64,000 nt of DNA, taken from UMGS1663 sp046964515 (GTDB lineage Bacteria; Bacillota; Clostridia; TANB77; CAG-508). Shown in pieces: positions 1 through 7,773 of the stretch. The notes below the pieces were generated by a model. It was not told the DNA's origin. It saw only the letters and a program-made list of their open reading frames with translations, and searched no databases. The DNA is taken from assembly GCA_046964515.1 (NCBI GenBank), contig JBKUYM010000003.1, positions 62,001 to 126,000 of the forward strand, given 5' to 3'. A program made the position numbers and the translations under genes. Numbering within the stretch: position 1 is the first letter of the stretch; every line of letters starts with the position of its first letter.

Positions 1-1
1 G

Positions 2-847
2 TTACAGCTAAAACAAGTTAGTAAAGATTATGAAGGTTTTTCTTTAAAAAACATAAATCTTACTATTCCAAAAGGTAGCGTTATGGGTCTGGTAGGTGAA
101 AATGGAGCAGGAAAGACAACGATTATGAAAATCATATTAAATGAAATTTCTAAAAAAACAGGAACCATTAAAGTGATGGGATTAGACCATATACAGGATG
201 AAAGAAAAATAAAGGAAAAAATCGGTGTTGTTTGGGACGATAGTTTTCTATCAGAGTACTTAAATCCACTTGCTGTAGGAAAAATTATGAAAAATTTCTA
301 TAAAAAATGGGATGAAAAAGTATATGAACAGTATTTAGACAAATTTCAGTTACCCAAAAATAAAATGATAAAAGAATTTTCTAGTGGTATGAAAATGAAA
401 TTAAAAATAATAACGGCTATTTCACATAAACCACAATTACTACTATTAGATGAACCAACATCAGGATTAGATCCAGTGATACGATATGAAATTTTAGATA
501 TTTTTCGTGAATTTATTACTGATGAACAAAAAGCAATTTTAATGTCAACCCATATTACCTCTGACTTAGAACATCTAGCAGATTATATTACTTTTGTACG
601 AAAAGGAGAAATTGTTTTATCAGAAGAAAGAGATATCCTATTAGAACAATATGGTATTTTTAAATGTACGAAGGAACAATTCGAAAAAATTGAAACGAAA
701 GATTATGTGAATTATAAAAAGAACAAATATGATTATGAAGTATTAGTAGAAGATAAATATGCTTTTCAAAAAAAGTATCAAGAACAAAGTTTAGATAAAC
801 CAACAATTGAAGATATTATGATTATTTGTAGTAAGGGGGAAAAATAG
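2..847 (+). CDS. ABC transporter ATP-binding protein (5' end outside window)
   Basis: ATPase subunit of an ABC-2 type exporter. The reading frame is open from base 2, so the true start lies upstream and about 20-30 residues are missing. Seen: Walker A GENGAGKTT near base 98, signature FSSGMKMKLK, Walker B LLLLDEPTSGLD and the switch histidine in MSTHI. The signature SSGM replaces the canonical LSGGQ, as is common in the YtrB/CcmA-like subfamily. The C-terminal 80 residues are a divergent accessory region. The permease gene follows 2 nt after the stop, so the two form one transporter. In relatives such pairs often sit behind a GntR regulator, which would lie outside this window. The substrate is unknown. 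Confidence 0.93.
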   Translation, partial: LQLKQVSKDYEGFSLKNINLTIPKGSVMGLVGENGAGKTTIMKIILNEISKKTGTIKVMGLDHIQDERKIKEKIGVVWDDSFLSEYLNPLAVGKIMKNFYKKWDEKVYEQYLDKFQLPKNKMIKEFSSGMKMKLKIITAISHKPQLLLLDEPTSGLDPVIRYEILDIFREFITDEQKAILMSTHITSDLEHLADYITFVRKGEIVLSEERDILLEQYGIFKCTKEQFEKIETKDYVNYKKNKYDYEVLVEDKYAFQKKYQEQSLDKPTIEDIMIICSKGEK

Positions 848-849
848 AA

Positions 850-1506
850 ATGAAAGGATTACTATTAAAAGATTTATATAACTTAAGTAGTTATAAAACC
901 TCACTTTTAATTATGGTGGTTATCGTAGGATTTGTAGGATTTTCACAAGAAAACTTTATTAATTTAGTACCCATCATGTTAACAACCATGTTAGGCATGA
1001 TGGCTTTATCTACTTTTAGTTATGATGAAATAGCAAAATCAGATAAATATGTGTTATCTCTACCTGTTTCCAAAAAAGAAATGGTAAAAGAAAAATATTT
1101 ACTTGCTTTATTAGCTACTCTAATAGGCGTTATAGTTTCTGTTTTACTTTGTGTAGCGGTTAGTTATATAGTAAAAAAACAGTCACCAGATATAACAATT
1201 CTTTTAACAAGTAGCATAGGGGCTATTTTTGGAATTTCACTGGTACAATGTATCCAAATACCAAGTGTTTATAAATGGGGTGCAGAAAGAGGAAGAATTC
1301 AAATGTTTCTTTTAGTGATTTGCGTTATGGGAATAATTGGAGGAATTGGTTATTTTTTATTAAAAAGTGGCATAGTAGGGAATATTGAAGAAATACTAAA
1401 AGTAATTACTTCTTACGGAATGATATTATTAATCTTTTTTACTATAGCAATGTATATCGTTTCCTATTGGATTGCTTATCATATTTATCAAAAAAAGGAA
1501 GTCTAA
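850..1506 (+). CDS. ABC-2 type transporter permease
   Basis: A 218-residue polytopic membrane protein and partner of the ATPase immediately upstream. Hydrophobic segments fall at about residues 15-35, 38-56, 83-108, 117-135, 150-170 and 188-212, giving six membrane spans. The charged stretch SDKYVLSLPVSKKEMVKEKY after the second span is typical of the small ABC-2 permeases (ABC2_membrane_5 type) that pair with CcmA-like ATPases. It probably forms a homodimeric exporter or membrane-stress transporter. The substrate cannot be inferred. A long perfect inverted repeat begins 6 nt after the stop codon and probably ends the transcript. Confidence 0.85.
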   Translation: MKGLLLKDLYNLSSYKTSLLIMVVIVGFVGFSQENFINLVPIMLTTMLGMMALSTFSYDEIAKSDKYVLSLPVSKKEMVKEKYLLALLATLIGVIVSVLLCVAVSYIVKKQSPDITILLTSSIGAIFGISLVQCIQIPSVYKWGAERGRIQMFLLVICVMGIIGGIGYFLLKSGIVGNIEEILKVITSYGMILLIFFTIAMYIVSYWIAYHIYQKKEV

Positions 1507-1512
1507 GGATAA

Positions 1513-1582
1513 AAAATGTCCATTGGGGACGTTGATGGAAGGACATTTTTGTCCATTAATCAACGTCCCCAATGGACATTTT
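1513..1582. repeat. Long perfect inverted repeat (REP/REPIN-like, probable bidirectional terminator)
   Basis: Two 24-bp arms (1513-1536 and 1559-1582) are exact reverse complements. Each carries the core TTGGGGACGTTGAT or its complement. The 22-nt interior contains a second small hairpin GGACATTTTTGTCC at 1541-1554. It lies between convergent genes and its right arm includes the tetR stop codon. The GGGGACG core recurs in the palindrome at 44190-44230, suggesting a mobile palindromic repeat family as well as a terminator. Confidence 0.7.
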
Positions 1583-2144
1583 AGTCATGTGGATTATCAA
1601 AGATAAGTGTTATTAAATTTTCACAAAGTTCTTTTTCGTTTAGTTTACTATTGGTTTTTAACCACCATACAATTGTAGAAATAACTGCACCAGAATAAAA
1701 GTTAGAAATAACTTCTATAGACATATAGTGTTTGATACCAGATAACTCTTCTTCTTCTAACATTTCGTGAATACAAGAAATACAAGAATTTGTAAAAATA
1801 TTAAAAAAATTAGTTTCTTCATTCTTCTTTAATAATAATTTAAAGAATTTTTTGTTACCACTAATGTAAGTAAGTACATTCATAATCATATTGGTATAAA
1901 ATTCTCTTCGATTAGTATAATTATTATCTTTCATATTTAAAATAATTTCTTGTTCGATTTCTCGAATACAATATTCTAACAATTCATACTTATCTGAAAA
2001 ATGTGTATAAAAAGTGGTACGATGTACCATGGCTAAATCACAGATGTCGCTAACTTTAATACTGTCAAAAGATTGTTTTGTTAATAATTCAAATAAAGCA
2101 TCTTTTAATAATTTATAAGTTCTTTTAGTTCTTAAATCTTCCAT
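1581..2144 (-). CDS. TetR/AcrR family transcriptional regulator
   Basis: A 187-residue one-component regulator. Residues 1-55 form a TetR-type helix-turn-helix: SFDSIKVSDICDLAMVHRTT followed by FYTHFSDKYELL. The C-terminal ligand/dimerisation half resembles the TetR_C_8 class found in Firmicutes. It is transcribed away from the MMPL exporter gene with a 271-bp shared upstream region, so repression of that exporter is the likely role (inference from divergent placement). Possible operator-like imperfect palindromes in that region are at 2172-2188 and 2208-2238. The stop codon lies inside the right arm of the downstream inverted repeat. Confidence 0.9.
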   Translation of the reverse strand: MEDLRTKRTYKLLKDALFELLTKQSFDSIKVSDICDLAMVHRTTFYTHFSDKYELLEYCIREIEQEIILNMKDNNYTNRREFYTNMIMNVLTYISGNKKFFKLLLKKNEETNFFNIFTNSCISCIHEMLEEEELSGIKHYMSIEVISNFYSGAVISTIVWWLKTNSKLNEKELCENLITLIFDNPHD

Positions 2145-2355
2145 ATTTTTCGGATCCCCCTCATTTTAACTAAAAAAGTAGCTTTTTTGTCTCTTTTTGA
2201 AGATAGTATAACGCATTTTAAAACAAATGTAAAGTTATTCTACAAAAGTATATTAAAAATAAAAAAGTCTTGATTTTAATAGATTGTACGATGAATATAT
2301 ATTTTATACAATATTTGAAATATGTAGGATAATATACAACTATATAGATATGTTG

Positions 2356-2383
2356 TTGCAATTGTAATAAAAATGCTTATAAT
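2356..2383 (+). promoter_or_regulatory. Sigma-A type promoter for the MMPL exporter operon
   Basis: TTGCAA at 2356-2361 and TATAAT at 2378-2383 with a 16-nt spacer, 32 nt before the exporter start codon. The intergenic region is A+T-rich and otherwise without genes. It also holds AAAAAAG-TAG-CTTTTTT (2172-2188) in the tetR leader and an imperfect ATAAC...GTTAT palindrome (2208-2238), both possible regulator sites. Confidence 0.6.
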
Positions 2384-2415
2384 AAAACATCGAGAGCAAA
2401 AAAGGAGGAACGAAA

Positions 2416-4506
2416 ATGAAAAATATTTCAGAATGGATTATGAAATATAAGAAAACAATTCTTGGTATTTTCATAGTAGGCGTAATAGTCAGTATAGTCT
2501 TAGCCAATTATGTAAAAGTAAATTATAATATGATGGATTATTTACCAGATGATAGCCCATCTACGATAGCTTTGAATAAAATGAATGAAGAATATGATAC
2601 AGCTATTCCTAATTTAAGAGTTGTTGTTAAAAATGTAGACATTAGGCAAGCGTTGGATTATAAAGAACGAATTAGACAAGTAGAAGGCGTTAAGGAAATT
2701 ACCTGGTTAGATGATACGGTTTCTATAACGGTTCCATTGGAAACTATAAAACCAAAAACATTAGAAACGTATTATAAGGATAAAAATGCAGTATTTACAA
2801 TAACTATAGATGAAGAAAAACAAGTACAGGCAATTGAAGAGATTAGAGAAATCATTGGACAAGAGAATTTAATGGCTGGTGATAGTTATAATACGGTTTG
2901 TGCAGAAAATTCCACAGAGACGGAAATTGGGCAAATTATGATATTTGTAATACCACTTATCTTTATTATTTTAATCATGACAACAACTTCTTGGTTTGAA
3001 CCAATACTATTTTTAGTAACCATTGGAATTGCTATTATTTTAAATAGAGGTACCAATATTTTTATGGGAGAAATTTCTTTTGTAACAAATGCAGCTGCTA
3101 GTATTTTACAATTAGCAGTTTCTATGGACTATTCTATATTCTTATTACACAGATTTTCAGAAGAAAGAGAGAAATTAAATAGTATAGAAGAAGCGATGAA
3201 AAGTGCTATGGTAAAATCTTTTTCTTCAATTATGTCCAGTGGTTTGACAACGGTTATTGGTTTTGCAGCACTTATTTTAATGCAATTTAAGATTGGACCA
3301 GATATGGGAATTGTTATGGCAAAATCTATTGCGTTAAGTTTACTTTGTGTACTAGTACTATTACCAATTCTAGCAGTATATAGTTATAAAATAATTGATA
3401 AAACACATCATAGAAAATTGGTACCATCTGTTAAAGGTTTCGGAAAATTAGTCAATCAAGTAAAAATTCCAGCTTTAGTTATCTTTTTAATTTTGCTGGT
3501 GCCTTGTAATTTAGCAAGTAATAAAATTAGTTTTTCTTATGGTGCTTCTGAAATTTTTGGTGATGAAACTACAAAAGTAGGATCAGAAAAAGCACAAGTA
3601 GAGACGTTATTTGGAAAAGCCAATCAAATTGTACTTATGGTACCGAAAGGAGAATTAGCTAAAGAAAAAGAATTAACACAAGCACTCTATGATATACCAG
3701 AGGTAACAAGTATTGTTTCTTATGTTAATTCTGTTGGAAAGGAAATTCCTATAGAATATGTACCGGAAAGTAAATTATCAAGTTTAATATCGACGCATTA
3801 CAGTAGAATGTTAATACAAATTGATAGACCTGTGCAAGGGGATGCTACTTTCCAAACAATAGAAAACTTAAGGCAAGTGGTAGATAACTATTATCCAAAT
3901 ACTTATCAAATGTGTGGGGAAAGTGTGAATACTTATGATATGAAGACAACGGTTATCCAAGATAATGTAGTCGTAAATACGGTGGCGATTTTCTCCATAG
4001 GTATCATCTTATTAATTAATTTTAAGTCCTTAAGTTTACCACTTATTTTATTATTGGTTATTGAATTATCTATTTGGATTAACTTATCTGTTCCTTATTT
4101 TACAGAAGAACATTTAAATTATATTTCCTATTTAATTATTTCATCAATTCAATTAGGAGCGACGATAGATTATGCTATTTTATTTACAGACCGTTATTTA
4201 GAAAATAGAAGAGTGTTAACTAAAAAGCAAGCTGTTGTACAAACAATGCAAGATACAGCAATTTCTATTTTAACTTCTGCAGGTATTTTAACAATAGCAG
4301 GATTTTTCTTAGGAAATATGTCTACAAATCAAGTCATTAGTGAATTAGGTATCTTAGTAGGAAGGGGTGCTATTATTTCTACAACATTGGTATTTTTTGT
4401 ACTACCATCACTTCTTACCTTATTAGATAAAGTGATTCAAAAAACGACAAGGCATTGTCAATATAAACAAGAAGAGGAGGAAAAAGAATATGAAAAAATT
4501 GTATAA
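2416..4506 (+). CDS. MMPL/RND family transporter
   Basis: A 696-residue polytopic exporter of the RND superfamily in the MMPL/hydrophobe-exporter branch. The pattern is a first span (residues 12-32), a roughly 130-residue extracytoplasmic domain, five spans ending near residue 330, a span near 350, a second extracytoplasmic domain and a second five-span block (about 525-680). This is the usual duplicated 12-span layout. The start is fixed by AAAGGAGGA 9 nt upstream. Its last 17 nt overlap the next gene, indicating translational coupling. Relatives export lipids or hydrophobic compounds; the substrate here is unknown. Control by the divergent TetR regulator is likely. Confidence 0.92.
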   Translation: MKNISEWIMKYKKTILGIFIVGVIVSIVLANYVKVNYNMMDYLPDDSPSTIALNKMNEEYDTAIPNLRVVVKNVDIRQALDYKERIRQVEGVKEITWLDDTVSITVPLETIKPKTLETYYKDKNAVFTITIDEEKQVQAIEEIREIIGQENLMAGDSYNTVCAENSTETEIGQIMIFVIPLIFIILIMTTTSWFEPILFLVTIGIAIILNRGTNIFMGEISFVTNAAASILQLAVSMDYSIFLLHRFSEEREKLNSIEEAMKSAMVKSFSSIMSSGLTTVIGFAALILMQFKIGPDMGIVMAKSIALSLLCVLVLLPILAVYSYKIIDKTHHRKLVPSVKGFGKLVNQVKIPALVIFLILLVPCNLASNKISFSYGASEIFGDETTKVGSEKAQVETLFGKANQIVLMVPKGELAKEKELTQALYDIPEVTSIVSYVNSVGKEIPIEYVPESKLSSLISTHYSRMLIQIDRPVQGDATFQTIENLRQVVDNYYPNTYQMCGESVNTYDMKTTVIQDNVVVNTVAIFSIGIILLINFKSLSLPLILLLVIELSIWINLSVPYFTEEHLNYISYLIISSIQLGATIDYAILFTDRYLENRRVLTKKQAVVQTMQDTAISILTSAGILTIAGFFLGNMSTNQVISELGILVGRGAIISTTLVFFVLPSLLTLLDKVIQKTTRHCQYKQEEEEKEYEKIV

Positions 4507-6025
4507 AAGGATGATAATATTATTAATTATGAGTATGTTACTTTTAAATACGTTACCGGTTTTGGCTACTACATCCGCACAAAGTACGAAAGAAGAAAAT
4601 ATTTATGCTAATTTGACAGCTAGTGGTGAGGTACAAAATATTTATGTAGTAAATAGTTTCTTTTTAGAACAAGAAGGACAAATTTTAGATTATGGTTCTT
4701 ATGAAAATTTGCGAAATCTATCTAATTTAGAAGACATTAAACAAGAAGGAAACTGTCTTACCATACAAGCTAAACAAGGAAAAAATGATTATCAAGGTAC
4801 GTTACAAACAAAGCAGATTCCATGGAATATACAAGTTTCTTATCTTTTGGAAGGAATACCAATAGAAGCAAGTGCATTGGCAGGTAAATCGGGAAAAGTA
4901 ACCATAAAAATAAAGGTAACCAAAAATCAGGCGGTGGATGCTACTTTTTTTGATAACTATTTATTACAGGCAAATTTATCTTTAAACAGTGAAAAATGTA
5001 AAAATATTGAGGCACAAGGAGCTACAATAGCCAATGTAGGAAATCAAAAGCAAATTACGTATAATTTTATGGCAGGAACAGAAAAAGAAATAGAGATTAG
5101 TGCTGATGTGGAAGATTTTGAATTAGTAGATGGTATTTCTTTTAATGGCTTGTTAATGAAAATGGCAATTGATAATTTAGACACCTCTGTATTAACAGAT
5201 AAGGTTAGTCAATTAAAAACAGGTGTTAATAACTTAAATACAGGAATGAATAAATTAAAAACAGGTTCTAGTAAATATAAAGTAGCTTTAGGAGAAATGG
5301 CTACAAAAACAAAGGGGTTGCCAAGTCAGAGTACACAAGTTGCAAATGGGATTAAAAGTAATTTAAATGGAGTAAAACAGATAGAAGCACAATTAGTTAA
5401 TACGAAAACGACTACAGTAGAGAATTTACAAACACAGGTTACAAAACAGATAGATAGTGAGTTAGAAAAGGATAAAAATTATCAGGCATTAAAACAGAGT
5501 AATCCACAAATGGCGACTTATATGAGGCAGACCTTAATCAATACCTCTCTACAAACAGCTAAAACAGTAGAAACGACCTATGCACAAAAGGTAAAAGAAA
5601 ACATGTCTACATTGACATCTGGATTAAAGCAATTAGAAACAGGACTTTCTAATTTATCAAATGCTTATGAAAAAATGGATGAAGGTATTCAAAAAGTAAC
5701 CACAGGTATACAGAGTTTAAATAATGGTTATACAGATATCCAAGAAGGAATTACAACTGCAACAAAAGGAAGTAATATTCTATATGACAAAACTAAAAAT
5801 TTAGATAGTCAGGTGGATGAGCAAATAGAAGATATGCTAGCTAGCTTTGAAAATAAAGATTATCAGGCTATTTCTTTTGTAGATAAACAAAATACAAACA
5901 TTAGTAATGTGCAATTTATTATTCAAACAGAGGGTATTCAGAAAGTAGAACAAAAGCAAGTAGAGGATAGTGTAACAGAGGAGAGTTCTTTTTGGGAGAA
6001 GTTTATGGATTTGTTTAAGAAGTAG
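4490..6025 (+). CDS. Secreted protein with Leu-x-x-Gly heptad repeats (MMPL partner)
   Basis: 511 residues, with an N-terminal signal peptide (MKKLYKRMIILLIMSMLLL, cleavage probably near ...VLATTSA). The central and C-terminal parts contain repeats such as LKTGVNNLNTGMNKLKTG and LETGLSNL-SNAYEKM-DEGIQKV-TTGIQSL-NNGYTDI, matching the X-X-X-Leu-X-X-Gly heptad repeat found in YhgE/Pip-like and MMPL-associated surface proteins. There is no clear C-terminal anchor; the protein ends EKFMDLFKK. A strong AGAGGAGG site lies inside the end of the exporter gene, and the 17-nt overlap argues for a shared complex, perhaps a periplasmic-side adaptor made of coiled coil. Exact function is unknown. Confidence 0.82.
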   Translation: MKKLYKRMIILLIMSMLLLNTLPVLATTSAQSTKEENIYANLTASGEVQNIYVVNSFFLEQEGQILDYGSYENLRNLSNLEDIKQEGNCLTIQAKQGKNDYQGTLQTKQIPWNIQVSYLLEGIPIEASALAGKSGKVTIKIKVTKNQAVDATFFDNYLLQANLSLNSEKCKNIEAQGATIANVGNQKQITYNFMAGTEKEIEISADVEDFELVDGISFNGLLMKMAIDNLDTSVLTDKVSQLKTGVNNLNTGMNKLKTGSSKYKVALGEMATKTKGLPSQSTQVANGIKSNLNGVKQIEAQLVNTKTTTVENLQTQVTKQIDSELEKDKNYQALKQSNPQMATYMRQTLINTSLQTAKTVETTYAQKVKENMSTLTSGLKQLETGLSNLSNAYEKMDEGIQKVTTGIQSLNNGYTDIQEGITTATKGSNILYDKTKNLDSQVDEQIEDMLASFENKDYQAISFVDKQNTNISNVQFIIQTEGIQKVEQKQVEDSVTEESSFWEKFMDLFKK

Positions 6026-6146
6026 AATTTGTTTTTGAACTGTTCAATTTCTTGTTTGTCATCTCAATAAAAGAGTAAAATCAATAGAAAAATTTATAAT
6101 TTTGTGGTAGAATATACTAATAAATCAATTTACAAAGGAGACTAAA

Positions 6147-6515
6147 ATGACAATTCATTTGATAACAAAAAATAATATAGTATGTGCTGTGATTGAGAGC
6201 GATACGAGGATAATTACCGATGCAAAATCTGCACTTGATATATTGATGACAGCAAAATATGAAGCAGGTACTAAAAACATTGTAATAAACAAGGAACTCA
6301 TTACAGAAGACTTCTTTATTCTCAGTCGTGGTCTAGCGGGGGAAGTTTTGCAGAAATACATAAACTATGGGGGACGAATTGCAATCTATGGTGATTATTC
6401 GAAATACACAAGTAAACCTCTCAAAGATTTTATCTATGAGAGCAATAAAGGTAAAGATGTTTTCTTTGTTGCCACGAAAGATGAAGCCATTGATATGCTA
6501 ACAAAAAGTGATTAA
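6147..6515 (+). CDS. DUF4180 domain-containing protein
   Basis: A 122-residue soluble protein resembling DUF4180 along its whole length, including ITDAKSALDILMTAKYEAGTKN, an ILSRGLAGEVLQKYINYGGRIAIYGD segment (split here between 6331 and 6400), and the closing FVATKDEAIDML. The fold is predicted alpha/beta, like STAS-type proteins. No function is established for the family. The start is supported by CAAAGGAG 9 nt upstream. It is monocistronic and its G+C is slightly higher than the flanking genes, which would fit recent acquisition but is weak evidence. Confidence 0.8.
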   Translation: MTIHLITKNNIVCAVIESDTRIITDAKSALDILMTAKYEAGTKNIVINKELITEDFFILSRGLAGEVLQKYINYGGRIAIYGDYSKYTSKPLKDFIYESNKGKDVFFVATKDEAIDMLTKSD

Positions 6516-6763
6516 GGGCTTATGGGTATTCGAACAAGCAAAAATGATGCCAATCTTATACAAAAGTATTTTATAAGAACTAAATAATAATATAAAAAAT
6601 ATGTAAAAACTTTTATTTTAAGTCATTTTTATAGGGGTATAAAAAACTATGGGAAGTTGTAAAGAGATTTCTGCCTATAAAATTAATAAAAAGTAAATTA
6701 AAACATGACTAAAAAAGATAAAAAATGTATAAAGTAGAAGGAAATTGTAAAATAAGTAATTTG

Positions 6764-6797
6764 AAGAAGTATAGATATAAAATCTATACTTCTTTTA
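6764..6797 (+). terminator. Rho-independent terminator-like hairpin
   Basis: Arms AAGAAGTATAGAT and ATCTATACTTCTT (6764-6776, 6782-6794) with a 5-nt loop, followed by a short T run. It isolates the DUF4180 gene from the sigma factor operon. Confidence 0.6.
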
Positions 6798-6804
6798 TTC
6801 TTCA

Positions 6805-6833
6805 TTGTATCTAAAAACAAGATATGTTATAAT
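6805..6833 (+). promoter_or_regulatory. Promoter of the ECF sigma operon
   Basis: TTGTAT at 6805-6810 and TATAAT at 6828-6833 with an exact 17-nt spacer, 29 nt before the ATG. It looks like a housekeeping promoter rather than an ECF autoregulatory one. Confidence 0.6.
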
Positions 6834-6862
6834 CAGAAAAAAATAAATATAGGGGAAACTAT

Positions 6863-7753
6863 ATGAAAAAGATAAATGAAACAGAATTAAAGCAATTATT
6901 TCAAGAATATCAGGTAAATAAAGAAAGTGGTTACCAAAAACTTTATGAACATTATCATACATTAGTTTATGGAATTGTTTTTTCAATGGTTCGAAAAAAA
7001 GAGATAGCAGAAGATATTATGCAAGAAGTATTTTTAAAGATTTGGAAAATGTCGCCAGAACAATTGCCAAAAAGTTATCCTGCAAGCTGGTTATATACGG
7101 TTACTAAAAATGAGGTGCTAGCTTATATACGTAAAACAAGACCGACTATTTCTCTAGAAGATATTTATGAAATGGATGGTGAAGATGTACAAATAGAGAA
7201 ACAGATGGATGAACAAACTTATCAAAAGCTAATTAGCTATTTAAATGAAGAGGAAAGACAAATTGTTTCTTTGAAAATAAGAAGTGATTTACCTTTTAGA
7301 GAAATTGCACAGCTTTTACAAATGCCTATAGGAACAGTACAATGGAAATATTATAAAGCTTTACATAGTTTGAAATTATGGATAGGTAACTTATCTATGT
7401 TCTTAATAACCAGTGTTCTTTTAATAGGAAACTTATTAAAAGGAAGAAAAAAACAAACACAAGATATGCAAGAGATTTCTAAAGAATCTACCACCAATGA
7501 CACCATATCAGAAGATACTACTATTAATTCACAAGAAAGTTTAGAAAATCAAAAACAAAATCAACAAGAGCAACACATTGAGGAAAAGGAAACAGAAACT
7601 AGCCAAACGACGGTGGTAACATCGGATTCTTTTGATATAACAACTATGACATTGATTAGCATTAATACCATTTTTTTCATTTTGACTATCTTTTTTACCA
7701 TTATTTTTCTAAAACACCAACAAAATAAGAAGAAAAGAGCATCTAAAGGGTAA
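6863..7753 (+). CDS. ECF-type sigma factor with C-terminal membrane tail
   Basis: 296 residues. Residues 1-80 are region 2 (LYEHYHTLVYGIVFSMV, then EDIMQEVFLKIWKM). Residues 118-172 are region 4, with an HTH FREIAQLLQMPIGTVQWKYYKAL. A typical ECF sigma ends there, at about 170-180 residues. This one continues with a hydrophobic segment (about 176-192), a Lys/Arg cluster, a 60-residue Gln/Glu/Thr/Ser-rich linker and a second strong membrane segment (about 255-283), ending in a Lys-rich tail. The sigma domain is therefore probably tethered to the membrane. The next gene, 20 nt downstream, encodes a membrane-anchored extracytoplasmic protein and is the obvious candidate partner. The target regulon is unknown. 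Confidence 0.88.
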   Translation: MKKINETELKQLFQEYQVNKESGYQKLYEHYHTLVYGIVFSMVRKKEIAEDIMQEVFLKIWKMSPEQLPKSYPASWLYTVTKNEVLAYIRKTRPTISLEDIYEMDGEDVQIEKQMDEQTYQKLISYLNEEERQIVSLKIRSDLPFREIAQLLQMPIGTVQWKYYKALHSLKLWIGNLSMFLITSVLLIGNLLKGRKKQTQDMQEISKESTTNDTISEDTTINSQESLENQKQNQQEQHIEEKETETSQTTVVTSDSFDITTMTLISINTIFFILTIFFTIIFLKHQQNKKKRASKG

Positions 7754-7773
7754 GAAGGGAAAAAGGTGATCAA

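Larger units (their letters stand above)
6516..6862. other. 347-bp intergenic region
   Basis: A+T-rich spacer. The first 240 bases show no gene or convincing structure. It then holds a rho-independent-like hairpin (6764-6797) and the promoter of the sigma factor gene (6805-6833), described separately. Confidence 0.6.
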
